Position numbers and translations under genes: made by a program. Of a stretch of DNA of 64,000 nucleotides, positions 53,684-62,043 are shown piece after piece; positions within the stretch are counted from its first letter, which is position 1; every line of letters begins with the position of its first letter. The stretch is from CAKZSB01 sp964573105 (GTDB lineage Bacteria; Pseudomonadota; Gammaproteobacteria; Granulosicoccales; Granulosicoccaceae), in NCBI GenBank assembly GCA_964573105.1, contig CAZNIS010000005.1:96307-160306 (forward strand), in the 5' to 3' direction. The notes under the pieces are model-generated. The model was not told the origin of the DNA. It saw only the letters and a list, made by a program, of their open reading frames with translations, and made no database searches.

Positions 53684-54442
53684 ATGCGACTTCCCTCTCT
53701 ACGAAACGCGGTGCTTTTGCATTTCGGCGCGAGTTTGGCGATTTTCCTGATCCTTGTGTATCTGATGATGCGCATCTGGTATCCAGGCGCTTTGTTCACC
53801 ATGGATGGCGGTGTGCAGGGGCTGTCGATACTGGCACCGATCGATCTGGTTCTCGGTCCGCTGCTGACGCTGTTGTTTTACAGACCAACCAAAAAGAGCG
53901 TCAAACTGGATATGTGCTGTATTGCGCTGGTACAGGTTCTAGCGCTCAGTTACGGCATCTACTCGGTGTATCAACAACGACCCGTGGCACTGGTATTCGC
54001 TCAGGAGCGATTCGAAACACTCTCGCATGCAGCCTATGTCGAAGCCACGGACGAACTGACCGCGCTTGAGGTTAAGCCTCAATCGCTGGAACCGTTTGGC
54101 GATCGAGCGCCTCGCCTGATTTACGCCCGCAGCCACACGCCGGAGTCTTACGGACAGTATCTGGCCGATCTGCTCAACGGACTACCGGAACTCAGAGAGC
54201 GCAGCGATCGCTATCTGCCACTGGTCGACGGACGCGCGGAAATCGAGCCATTTGCCATCGATACGGCAACAGCGGCACCGGGCACAGAGATGGTCGAGGT
54301 GCCAGCGGTCGGTGGCAGAAACCAGGAGAACGTGGTGGCAGAACATCGCTACCCACTCAAGGGCCGGTACGGTATGGCACATCTGGTGCTGAACCAGAAG
54401 ACGTTCGAACTAATCCGCATTGAAGCGATTGAACAGCCTTAG
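53684..54442 (+). CDS. TfpX/TfpZ-like type IV pilin accessory protein
   Basis: A 252-residue protein. Three N-terminal transmembrane helices lie at about 10-32, 44-64 and 74-94. The strings LMMRIWYPGALF, IDLVLGPLLTLLFYRPTKKS and LALSYGIYSVYQQRPVALVF closely resemble the TfpX/TfpZ family that assists type IV pilin assembly. The C-terminal ~150 residues are periplasmic-like and acidic. No pilin gene is adjacent, so this is an isolated copy. It stands between argF and a sugar-phosphate transferase. Confidence 0.78.
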   Translation: MRLPSLRNAVLLHFGASLAIFLILVYLMMRIWYPGALFTMDGGVQGLSILAPIDLVLGPLLTLLFYRPTKKSVKLDMCCIALVQVLALSYGIYSVYQQRPVALVFAQERFETLSHAAYVEATDELTALEVKPQSLEPFGDRAPRLIYARSHTPESYGQYLADLLNGLPELRERSDRYLPLVDGRAEIEPFAIDTATAAPGTEMVEVPAVGGRNQENVVAEHRYPLKGRYGMAHLVLNQKTFELIRIEAIEQP

Positions 54443-54486
54443 CGCTCAAATTTATTACAGCTAGAAAAGCTCAAAACGGGTGACAG

Positions 54487-54525
54487 TACTATAAATGATA
54501 GTATCCAAAGCGGTTCCTTTGATAC
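54487..54525 (+). promoter_or_regulatory. Two overlapping inverted repeats upstream of the transferase gene
   Basis: TACTAT-AAATG-ATAGTA lies at 54487-54503. GTATC(C)AAAG-CGGTTC-CTTTGATAC lies at 54501-54525 with one bulged base. Their arms share bases 54501-54503, so in RNA only one hairpin could form at a time. They lie about 80 bases before the start of the next gene in an A/T-rich stretch. They could be an operator or a switchable leader; neither is proved. Confidence 0.3.
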
Positions 54526-54604
54526 CCAAAACCTCAAACGCTGTCTGGACATCCAGAGCTAATAGCTATCAAACCTCCTACATGATCCAGAACTGGCGAA
54601 CTGC

Positions 54605-56287
54605 ATGAACTACCTATTTCTGATCGCCGCGGCTACGATGATCAGCCTCGCCGTCATTCCGATTATGGTTCGCCTGGCGCCGACGCTGGGCATGATGGAT
54701 ATCCCTGAAAGCCGGAAGGTGCATACCAACCCGATCCCACGCGTGGGTGGCTGGGGCATCATCATTGGTGCACTGATCCCGGTTGTAACCCTCACTAACG
54801 TGATGGAGCCGCTGGTGTTGTGCTATCTGGCGGGATCCCTGGTGTTGCTGATATTCGGCGCAATGGACGACCGTCGCGAGATGGGGCACTACCCAAAATT
54901 CGTCGGTCAATTTCTGGCAGTTTTGCCCATGGTTTACTGGGCCGATCTGTACGTTGTAGATTTTCCGTTCATCTGGTTCGACCTGCCCGACTGGTTTCAT
55001 CGCGCGTTCACCGTTGTGGCGATGATTGGCGTCATCAACGCGATCAACCACTCCGATGGACTCGACGGCCTGGCCGGTGGCGAGGCATTGATCTCACTCG
55101 GCGCGCTGGCGCTAATCGCCTATTTCTCTCCCGGCAGTGATCTGACAATCGTACTGGCGCTCGCGGCCATTGGTGGTCTGGTTGGTTTCTTACGCTACAA
55201 CACCCATCCGGCGATGGTGTTTATGGGCGATGGCGGCAGTCAGTTTCTCGGCTTCACGCTCGGGTTCCTGGCGATTCTGCTCACTCAGCACACCAACACC
55301 GAAGTCAGCAAAAGCGTTGTGCTGCTGTTGTTGGGCCTGCCGATTGTCGACATTCTGGTAGTACTGAAAAAGCGCTCGATGTCCGGTTCTAACATATTTC
55401 AGGCAACGCGCAACCATGTCCATCACCGCTTGCTGGAAATCGGGCTTGCCCACAAGGAATCAGTGGTCGTTATCTACTCGCTGCACACGTTTCTCGTCTG
55501 CTGCGGTATTTGGCTGCAGCAGGGCAACGACTGGCTGATAGCAGCACTGTACCTGTTCGTCTGCGGCAGTGCATTTTTCCTGCTCAACTGGGCCGAGCGC
55601 AATAACTGGCGGCCAGGCAAGTCCGGCATCTTTTCGGCATTTTCGAAAAGCCTTGAGGCGGCCGAACAAAATCAGTTGCTGATGAAAAGCTCGCGACGCT
55701 TTCTTGAAATCGCGATACCCGGCTATCTGATCGCGCTGGCGGTATGGATAAATGATATTCCACGCGACTTCGGTATCGTCGCGGTGGTGCTGGCGGTCTT
55801 GCTGGCGATCCAGAACTTCAATATCTACCCCTTTCGGGTCAACACCCGCCGCGGCATCATCTATATCACGGTGGTCTTCGCGATCTACCTGTCAACGATC
55901 GATCGCGTCACCTGGCAAAACCCGTGGGCTGTGGGCCTTGAGATCGCCTTTTACGCATCGGTTTGCCTGGCTATTTTTCTGGCGATCAAATTCTCTCCGG
56001 GACGCCGCAAGGAAGAATTCAAAGTCACTTCCTTTGACTACCTGCTGTTGTTCCTGATTGTGGGCTCGCTGCTGTTCTCGCGCACGCCGCTGCAATTTGG
56101 CACCTTCAACGTCAATGTGTTTGTCGTAGTGCTGGCAATCATTCTCTACGCGTCGGAGCTGTTGTTAGTCGAGCGGCGCGAACGGCGGGATTTTCTCGCC
56201 TCGGCGGCGCTGATCACACTGATTCTGATCGCCCTGCGCGGACTGGATCTGATCCACCTGAATATCGGGCTGGATCCCACACAGTAA
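54605..56287 (+). CDS. WecA/MraY-family undecaprenyl-phosphate sugar-1-phosphate transferase, extended
   Basis: A 560-residue polytopic protein. The first ~330 residues are a WecA-like transferase with motifs RVGGWGIIIG, the Mg-binding DD in FGAMDDRREMG, NAINHSDGLDGLAGG, FMGDGGSQFLGF and the histidine cluster RNHVHHRLLEIG. It starts a polysaccharide on undecaprenyl phosphate with a HexNAc-1-phosphate. The remaining ~230 residues add five to six more transmembrane helices with no family I recognise; WecA itself has about 365 residues. It converges with an ExeA-like ATPase gene, 8 bases apart, and likely belongs to an exopolysaccharide or O-antigen locus. Confidence 0.88.
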   Translation: MNYLFLIAAATMISLAVIPIMVRLAPTLGMMDIPESRKVHTNPIPRVGGWGIIIGALIPVVTLTNVMEPLVLCYLAGSLVLLIFGAMDDRREMGHYPKFVGQFLAVLPMVYWADLYVVDFPFIWFDLPDWFHRAFTVVAMIGVINAINHSDGLDGLAGGEALISLGALALIAYFSPGSDLTIVLALAAIGGLVGFLRYNTHPAMVFMGDGGSQFLGFTLGFLAILLTQHTNTEVSKSVVLLLLGLPIVDILVVLKKRSMSGSNIFQATRNHVHHRLLEIGLAHKESVVVIYSLHTFLVCCGIWLQQGNDWLIAALYLFVCGSAFFLLNWAERNNWRPGKSGIFSAFSKSLEAAEQNQLLMKSSRRFLEIAIPGYLIALAVWINDIPRDFGIVAVVLAVLLAIQNFNIYPFRVNTRRGIIYITVVFAIYLSTIDRVTWQNPWAVGLEIAFYASVCLAIFLAIKFSPGRRKEEFKVTSFDYLLLFLIVGSLLFSRTPLQFGTFNVNVFVVVLAIILYASELLLVERRERRDFLASAALITLILIALRGLDLIHLNIGLDPTQ

Positions 56288-56295
56288 CAACCCAG

Positions 56296-57114
56296 CTAGA
56301 TTGGCGACAAACTCTGGCGTTTGTCGTCGATCACATCGTGCGCCAGGTCGGCGTCGATCAGAGTCAGTTGCTCGGCAAAGCCGAATAACAACGCCGTATC
56401 ACACAACAGATTAACCAGCCGCGGGATACCGCGGCTGGCATCCCAAATCGCCTGTAGCGCTTCGTCGCTGAAGATTTCCTGCTCCACCCCTGCGATCAGC
56501 AGGCGGTGCCGCACATAGGCGTGCGTCTCATCCAGATCGAGCGGTTCGATGTTGTGATCGACGGTGATTCGATGTCGAAAAGGTACCAGTTCGGGACTGG
56601 TCAGCGTCTCTCTCAACCCCGCCTGCCCGACCAACACCAGCTGCAGCAAATCAGCCCGATCCGCGTTCAGGTTTGACAGCATACGCAGATGCTCAAGCAT
56701 GTCGATGCTGAGATTGTGGGCCTCGTCGATGACCAGCACGGGACGGTTGCCAGCCATCTGTTGCTCGAGCAGAAAATCGTGCAATCGCTTGTACAGCACC
56801 ACCCTGCCATCGCCAGATGGATCCTGCCCAAACGCCATCAGCATCCATTGCAACAGCTCGGTGAAATCATCCGGCCGGGTGTGTGACATCAGGCCGATGG
56901 TCAGCTCACTTTTGTCTGACTTCATCAAACGGCGCACCAGGCTGGTTTTGCCAGACCCAATCTCACCGGTGATAACGGCAAAGCCCGACTGGCTCATGAA
57001 CACGTATTCGAGCATCGACAGCGCCGCCTGATGTCCCTTGCTCAGGAACAGGTATCGACTGTCGGGGCGCATCAGGAATGGTTTTTCAGACAGACCGTAA
57101 AATGCTTCGTACAT
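56296..57114 (-). CDS. ExeA/GspA-like AAA ATPase of polysaccharide or secretion loci
   Basis: A 272-residue AAA+ ATPase. N-terminus MYEAFYGLSEKPFLMRPD is the hallmark of the ExeA/GspA and 'XrtA/PEP-CTERM-associated' ATPase group. Walker A is TGEIGSGKTSLVRR at about 48-61, Walker B is VLVIDEAHNL, and sensor-like RGIPRLVNLLCD is near the end. It lacks the C-terminal peptidoglycan-binding part of ExeA. With the adjacent WecA-like gene, the polysaccharide-export variant is the better guess, but no exosortase genes are visible. Confidence 0.83.
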   Translation of the reverse strand: MYEAFYGLSEKPFLMRPDSRYLFLSKGHQAALSMLEYVFMSQSGFAVITGEIGSGKTSLVRRLMKSDKSELTIGLMSHTRPDDFTELLQWMLMAFGQDPSGDGRVVLYKRLHDFLLEQQMAGNRPVLVIDEAHNLSIDMLEHLRMLSNLNADRADLLQLVLVGQAGLRETLTSPELVPFRHRITVDHNIEPLDLDETHAYVRHRLLIAGVEQEIFSDEALQAIWDASRGIPRLVNLLCDTALLFGFAEQLTLIDADLAHDVIDDKRQSLSPI

Positions 57115-57141
57115 GGTATCCGGATGAGTACTGGCGGCAAA

Positions 57142-57169
57142 TTGTCAATCGAGCGATGGGCGCTATCAG
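57142..57169 (+). promoter_or_regulatory. Candidate promoter for the deaminase gene
   Basis: TTGTCA at 57142-57147, a 16-base spacer and TATCAG at 57164-57169, in the 164-base region between the divergent ATPase and deaminase genes. The -35 matches five of six consensus bases and the -10 four of six. Confidence 0.35.
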
Positions 57170-57278
57170 GTAGACACCGACCGCGGGGATGATAACAACG
57201 AATGGTAATATCCCAACGTCAGATGAACGGCTCGCCACGCAGCCACCCTCCACCCAAGCACAGACTACAAATTCCCCC

Positions 57279-57887
57279 ATGACTGCCAGCCTGCAAGATG
57301 ATTCAAGGCTCCCTGAGCGCCTGATCGACTGTATTGAAAACGATATTCTGCCGCTGACGACGGCCGGCGTCGCCGCCGGCAACAAGATTTTCGGTGCCGC
57401 CCTGCTCTACAAACACGATCTGTCCACCGCACTGGCCGAGACCAACAACGAAATCGAAAACCCGCTGTGGCACGGTGAGATGCACCTGCTGAAACGCTAC
57501 TACGAATTGCCGGCAGAGTCGCGTCCCAAGCCCGGCGAATTACTGTTCCTATCTACTCATGAACCGTGCAGCCTGTGCCTGTCGGCGATAACCTGGACCG
57601 GATTTGACAACTTCTACTACTTGTTTAGCCATGAAGACTCGCGCGACGAATTCGCGATTCCACACGACCTGAAGATTCTGAAAGAAGTATTTGACGTTAA
57701 TCCCGGCGAATACCGCCGGGAAAACGCCTTTTGGCAATGCCATGCCGTCCGCGATCTGGTTGCAGGCCTGAACGCTGACCAGGCAAAGACCTGTAACGAC
57801 CGAATCGATGCCATCGTCGCACGCTATGCGCAACTGTCGAATACCTATCAGGCCGATAAAGACAGCAACGAAATTCCGCTGAACTAG
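57279..57887 (+). CDS. Cytidine/deoxycytidylate-type deaminase-fold protein
   Basis: A 202-residue protein with the zinc site of the CDA superfamily: HGEMHLLKRY (His and catalytic Glu) at about 65-74 and EPCSLCLSAI (Cys pair) at about 97-106. Both are intact. The protein carries ~95 further residues after the zinc site, with an aromatic segment (FDNFYYLFSHED) and a helical end. The substrate could be a nucleoside, base or tRNA; I cannot say. The start is uncertain: ATG 57279 is used, but an in-frame ATG at 57189, 20 bases after the candidate -10, would add 30 low-complexity residues. Confidence 0.78.
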   Translation: MTASLQDDSRLPERLIDCIENDILPLTTAGVAAGNKIFGAALLYKHDLSTALAETNNEIENPLWHGEMHLLKRYYELPAESRPKPGELLFLSTHEPCSLCLSAITWTGFDNFYYLFSHEDSRDEFAIPHDLKILKEVFDVNPGEYRRENAFWQCHAVRDLVAGLNADQAKTCNDRIDAIVARYAQLSNTYQADKDSNEIPLN

Positions 57888-57985
57888 ATCCCGCAACCAC
57901 ACCGGGCTACTTATTTCCCGGGTTGATTTGTGAACCGCTATCCGTTCAAGGTAGGCTAACAGCCTGACAACCACGCCAAACCAAC

Positions 57986-58411
57986 ATGACAAGACCCAGC
58001 CAGCACTTGCGCAACATCGCGCTGACAGCGACGTTTTGGGCACTGACGCTGGCGACATCAGCCAGCGGCGCCGACCCTGTCACTGGCACATGGCAGACCG
58101 AGCCAGGCGATACCGGCGGCTACCTGCACGTGAAGATCGATCCGTGTGCTGATCGGATTTGCGGTGTCATCCTGCGCGCGTTCGACAAAGACGGCGCGCC
58201 AGTCGAGGACTACGAACACCTCGGCAAACCGATGATCACAAAAATGCGCCGCCTCGGCGACGGGCGTTACGGCAAGGGCAGAATCTGGGCACCCGACAAG
58301 AACAAAACCTACAAATCCAAAATGCGCATCAATGACGGCAAACTCATCGTCGAGGGCTGCATCGCCTTTATTTGCCGATCGCAGATCTGGAAACCGGTAC
58401 CGTCCGGCTAA
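57986..58411 (+). CDS. DUF2147 exported small protein
   Basis: A 141-residue protein with a signal peptide (IALTATFWALTLATSASGAD, cleaved near residue 29). A DUF2147 domain follows: VTGTWQTEPGD, a cysteine pair in DPCADRICGVILR, RIWAPDKNKTYKSKM, and a second pair in CIAFICRSQIWKPV. The family is common in the proteobacterial periplasm and its function is not settled. It is followed by another small exported protein 40 bases downstream. Confidence 0.88.
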   Translation: MTRPSQHLRNIALTATFWALTLATSASGADPVTGTWQTEPGDTGGYLHVKIDPCADRICGVILRAFDKDGAPVEDYEHLGKPMITKMRRLGDGRYGKGRIWAPDKNKTYKSKMRINDGKLIVEGCIAFICRSQIWKPVPSG

Positions 58412-58451
58412 CGGCGTACCGCCTCAATCACACTCACCCAACCTATCGAGA

Positions 58452-58976
58452 ATGACCATGAAAGCACTTGCCGTACTGTCTACCCTGCTGGCTGCGCTGT
58501 TCGCACCACTGACGTTTGCCGATCAGTGCCAGTTGCCCTCGTTCATCGAAGAGGGGAAAAGCTACGAGTTTCAAATCGACAACAATGTCCAGGCTGCCCG
58601 GGTACTGGAGACCGACGGGCAGAGTTGCTGGGTGCGAATCAGCGATCGCGACTGGATCAATCTGGCGCACGTGAGCGCGATCAAGGACACCACGGTCGAC
58701 AGCCTGCTGCGCAAAGACTCACCAGTCGGTCGATGGTCGTGCAAATTTGCGGCAACCGGCAAGCCGCTGGGCAACTTCACCTATGCCGCCAACGGCGAAC
58801 TGCTGATCTCTGGCGATGGCTCCAACCGACGCGGCACCTGGGCGATCAGCGACGACAACACCCTGTCATGGCGCTACGAGGGCGGCGGTGGTGAAGACCT
58901 GGACTACTGGGAAATTTCAAATGGTGTCATGAACATTACCGAAGGTGCTGACAAGCTGACCTGCACAAGGCTGTAG
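58452..58976 (+). CDS. Exported protein of unknown function
   Basis: A 174-residue protein with a clear signal (ALAVLSTLLAALFAPLTFAD) and cleavage near residue 24. The mature part has cysteines at the start (DQCQL), in the middle (SCWVRI, WSCKF) and at the end (LTCTRL), suggesting two disulfides. It has beta-rich segments such as WEISNGVMNITEG and a lipocalin-like GRWSCKFAATGKPLGNFTYA. No family is recognised. Two ATG codons six bases apart (58452 and 58458) both suit. The glycine-rich YEGGGGEDLDYW is a flexible loop. Confidence 0.7.
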   Translation: MTMKALAVLSTLLAALFAPLTFADQCQLPSFIEEGKSYEFQIDNNVQAARVLETDGQSCWVRISDRDWINLAHVSAIKDTTVDSLLRKDSPVGRWSCKFAATGKPLGNFTYAANGELLISGDGSNRRGTWAISDDNTLSWRYEGGGGEDLDYWEISNGVMNITEGADKLTCTRL

Positions 58977-59075
58977 CACGAGCTCCTGACACTGGTGACG
59001 CGCCGGGACCATCCGGCGCGTTCATCAGCAAGTTTCGCTCAGGCATCGGCGCGCGGATATGCGCGCGCATTCAGC

Positions 59076-60134
59076 TTACGCCGGTTCACCCTCCAACGCT
59101 TCAGCATTGGCTGTGAGTCTGGCATCGACCGTTGCGACGATGCGGTCAATCGCCGGGTGTTGCAGACCCAACTCGCGACCGATCGTCTGCACCAGGCGAT
59201 CGACCCGCTCAATATTCACCGCACCGGCTGCAATGGCTCGTGCGGCAGACGATGGCTTCAACAGACTTTGTGCAGCATTGGCGTATTTATCAAACGGCAC
59301 CGCGTCTGCGCTCGCGCCACCCAGCTGTTGCACCAGCTTATCTACAAACGCATAGATATCAGCTGACGCCGCAGCATCGCCGTGCACTGCATCGCGAATC
59401 GCTTGCACATCATCTCGACCGATACAACGATAGTTTCCGGTCAAAAGCATCGACCACTTCGCCATAGGTACAAACAGACTTTCGTGCACTTTCAGTTTCA
59501 CTGGAACGTCCTGCCCGTCTAGCTCAAGCGCCGCGATGTCAGCAGCCAGTTGCGTCAGGATCGCCTGATGTGCATCCCGCTCGAAGCGCGCTGCCTTGAA
59601 ATTGGTTGGCAACCCGACGTGTAGTACATTCAGCCCTTCTTCTGGTGGTCGAAACGCCTGTGGATCAGGACTGCAGAGGGTGACGTTGGCCGGTTCAAAG
59701 GCTCGCCAGACCGACGCATCGCGATAGCAGCCATCAAGATTCATGTCCTTGATGGCCGGAATGCGACGCAGATAGGGCAGCGGAGGCATGTTCATGATCG
59801 ACAGACAGGGCAACCCGGCAGCAGCAATCTTTGCCAGCAGCGCACGTACCTCATCGGCCGCGTATTGAGGCTCCTGCATCGCAAGCCCAACCATGTCGTA
59901 GCGCGCGAGATCCACCTGCTGAGTCGTCACCGCATCGAGCTTGCCAGGCAAGCTCGCCGAGTGAATCGATCGATGCGTCTCTTCATTGCGCAGTTTGATG
60001 CGCACTTGCGTACCCTCTGCATTGATCAGTTCGGCCTCCTGTGCCAGACAGACAAGCGTCACCTGGTGCCCTGCCATCAGAAGCTTGGTCGATAACAGCG
60101 AGCCGTACGAGGCGCCCAGAATTACGATATTCAT
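59076..60134 (-). CDS. Ketopantoate-reductase-like (ApbA/PanE) NAD(P)-binding protein
   Basis: A 352-residue protein with an N-terminal Rossmann fold (NIVILGASYGSLLSTKLLMAGH) similar to ketopantoate reductase, and a mainly helical C-terminal half. The catalytic-lysine region KLKVHESLFVPMAKWSMLLT corresponds to the KL..N motif area of PanE but is not identical, so the substrate may differ from ketopantoate. It is longer than PanE (about 300). The start is ATG 60134, decided by AGGGAGA at 60147-60141, six bases upstream. A 25-base A/T-rich imperfect palindrome lies at 60233-60257, upstream of it. Confidence 0.75.
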   Translation of the reverse strand: MNIVILGASYGSLLSTKLLMAGHQVTLVCLAQEAELINAEGTQVRIKLRNEETHRSIHSASLPGKLDAVTTQQVDLARYDMVGLAMQEPQYAADEVRALLAKIAAAGLPCLSIMNMPPLPYLRRIPAIKDMNLDGCYRDASVWRAFEPANVTLCSPDPQAFRPPEEGLNVLHVGLPTNFKAARFERDAHQAILTQLAADIAALELDGQDVPVKLKVHESLFVPMAKWSMLLTGNYRCIGRDDVQAIRDAVHGDAAASADIYAFVDKLVQQLGGASADAVPFDKYANAAQSLLKPSSAARAIAAGAVNIERVDRLVQTIGRELGLQHPAIDRIVATVDARLTANAEALEGEPA

Positions 60135-60349
60135 CGTGGATCTCCCTGCAGATTGAACAGTAGTAACGGTGACTGCCACTTGGAAAAATCCATGGACAGC
60201 ACCTGGATACTAACCATTTTTTGTTAATTACACTATGTGAAATTTACAATTTCATAGCGCAATCGAGCAGATGATCATCTGACGCCGCAAATGCGCACCG
60301 TCAATTGAGGTAGCGCCAACAACGGCAACGCCTCAGGCAGGGACACCCC

Positions 60350-60420
60350 GGGGAGAAGCGACGGGGAGAAGCGACGGGGAGAAACGACGGGGAGAAACGA
60401 CGGGGAGAAACGACGGGGAT
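60350..60420 (+). repeat. 13 bp tandem repeat, five copies plus a partial
   Basis: Unit GGGGAGA-A-(A/G)-CGAC of 13 bases, repeated at 60350, 60363, 60376, 60389 and 60402, then a partial GGGGAT to 60420. The first two copies carry G and the last three A at the variable base. A 13-base unit would shift frame at every copy, so this is non-coding. It lies in the 368-base gap between the PanE-like and sugar-binding protein genes, which otherwise contains the A/T-rich palindrome at 60233-60257 and no gene. Confidence 0.9.
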
Positions 60421-60502
60421 ACAGACTACGGCCTGCAGACAGTGCACTTCACCACAGACCTGCCCGCACGATCGGAGGCACGCATCACCTGGAACACTTG
60501 CG

Positions 60503-61810
60503 CTACTTGTCGATGTAGCCTTTCATTTTTTTGAGGTCGTGTGCCTTATCAAGCAACGCAGCCCTGAACGTTTCAGTGCTTTCGACGATCAGAGCTGCAT
60601 CGTCCGATTGGTTCATTGAGCGGGTCCATAGTCGATAAATCTCCCCGTCAATCTTGTGCAGTATTGCGCCAAATTGGTACGAGGCGTAGGGCGGTATCAC
60701 ACTATCGTTCGATGCGAGCAGTCGATAGCCCTGCTCGCTGCAATCGTCCAGGCGCGTCGACGCCGGTTGAAGGTAGGGTGACAACGAGCCTTTGAGCGCA
60801 TTGAATCGGGTATTGGTCTCATGATCGGACAAGACTTCGAGCATCAGCTTCTGTCCCAATTGCTCATTGTTGGCGACGACCTTCCCCAGGATGAATGCGT
60901 CTACGACGATCAGCAGGCTGGGATCATCCGGTGCGGCAATCGCACATCCGTAGTCCCGCCCGAGTGACTTACCCAACGACTGGAATTCGCCTTTTGCCCA
61001 GTCACCCATGAAAACCGCTGCAGCTTTACCGTCGGCAACGGCGGCAACCTGCTGACTCCAACTCCCATCCCCAAATGATTGACTGAACTTTGCCAGTCTG
61101 TTGAACAGCACCAGCGTGCGGTGAAATGCATCGCTATCGGTCACCGTTTCATCAGCCGATAGATAAAAACGCTTGTAGGCATCACGCGAGATACCCAAAA
61201 AGAGACTGGTAAAAAGGATACGTACTTGCCAGGGCTGATCACCCACTGCCAGTAACGGAATGCCTTGACTGGCGAGTCGTTGTCCTTGCTCAAGCAAGCC
61301 CTGCCAATCACCGGTCAAGGTATCTGAATCGAGCTGAAGTCGTTCAATGCCGAACCACATCCAGTTCTCGCTGTGGACCCCGACCGGCATGGCAAGCACT
61401 TTTTCCTTGTGCGTTACCACTTCGAACACAGAGGGTGCGAGCGAAGCCTGTAATTTCTCGATCAGCTTAGGATCTGAAACGTCATCGATCAGCCCGAGAT
61501 CATGGAACTCGACGATATCTCTGCCAGCGTTCCACTGCGTCATCGTGGCTGGATAACCCTTGGCGATTCTTTCTATCGCCTGCTCACGATTCGCCGGCTG
61601 ATCAGCGGTTGCAGAGTCGTAGTACACACCGCCCCGTTCGCGATACGCATCAACTAGTACGTTAAGTGCGGCAACCTCACCGGCAGACGACCACCAGTGC
61701 AGAATCTCCAATTCCGGTTTCTCGTCGGCGAAGACTACAGCGTTCAACGTTAACAGCGACAGCATCACCGCTCTGCAAACGGGCATCAGGTGCATCGAAA
61801 CATGACTCAT
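60503..61810 (-). CDS. Orphan sugar-type ABC transporter substrate-binding protein
   Basis: A 435-residue periplasmic binding protein (family 1, sugar type). The signal peptide is MHLMPVCRAVMLSLLTLNAVVF to about residue 34, so ATG 61795 is also possible. The mature start LEILHWWSSAGEVAALNVLVD and the segment PATMTQWNAGRDIVEFHDLG are typical of glucose/glucoside-binding proteins. No permease or ATPase genes are adjacent. It lies 233 bases downstream of a membrane EAL phosphodiesterase on the same strand, so it may present a ligand to that sensor; this is inference. The C-terminus ends in a lysine-rich helix (AHDLKKMKGYIDK). Confidence 0.87.
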   Translation of the reverse strand: MSHVSMHLMPVCRAVMLSLLTLNAVVFADEKPELEILHWWSSAGEVAALNVLVDAYRERGGVYYDSATADQPANREQAIERIAKGYPATMTQWNAGRDIVEFHDLGLIDDVSDPKLIEKLQASLAPSVFEVVTHKEKVLAMPVGVHSENWMWFGIERLQLDSDTLTGDWQGLLEQGQRLASQGIPLLAVGDQPWQVRILFTSLFLGISRDAYKRFYLSADETVTDSDAFHRTLVLFNRLAKFSQSFGDGSWSQQVAAVADGKAAAVFMGDWAKGEFQSLGKSLGRDYGCAIAAPDDPSLLIVVDAFILGKVVANNEQLGQKLMLEVLSDHETNTRFNALKGSLSPYLQPASTRLDDCSEQGYRLLASNDSVIPPYASYQFGAILHKIDGEIYRLWTRSMNQSDDAALIVESTETFRAALLDKAHDLKKMKGYIDK

Positions 61811-62043
61811 GGCATTCAGGCACGTGCTAAAAATATCCGCGACATCCGGAGTCGGGAAACCGCCAAGAACCAAGACTAAAGCAGTTTACACATTCAACTG
61901 GAATAGCCAGACTCCATCTCCACATGGCAGCGCGAGGTTACAATGCCCGCTGCCTAAGGACAAGTCAGTGCAAATTGGCGTGCCGTGGCCTGGCGAAGTT
62001 TTCGTTTGACGCGCCGGGCAAGTGGGCAGGAGTGGTAGTGGTC

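Noticed and set aside
60350..60420. Possible CRISPR array.
   Set aside because: Repeats of 13 bases directly abut with no spacers and no cas genes are near; it is a minisatellite.
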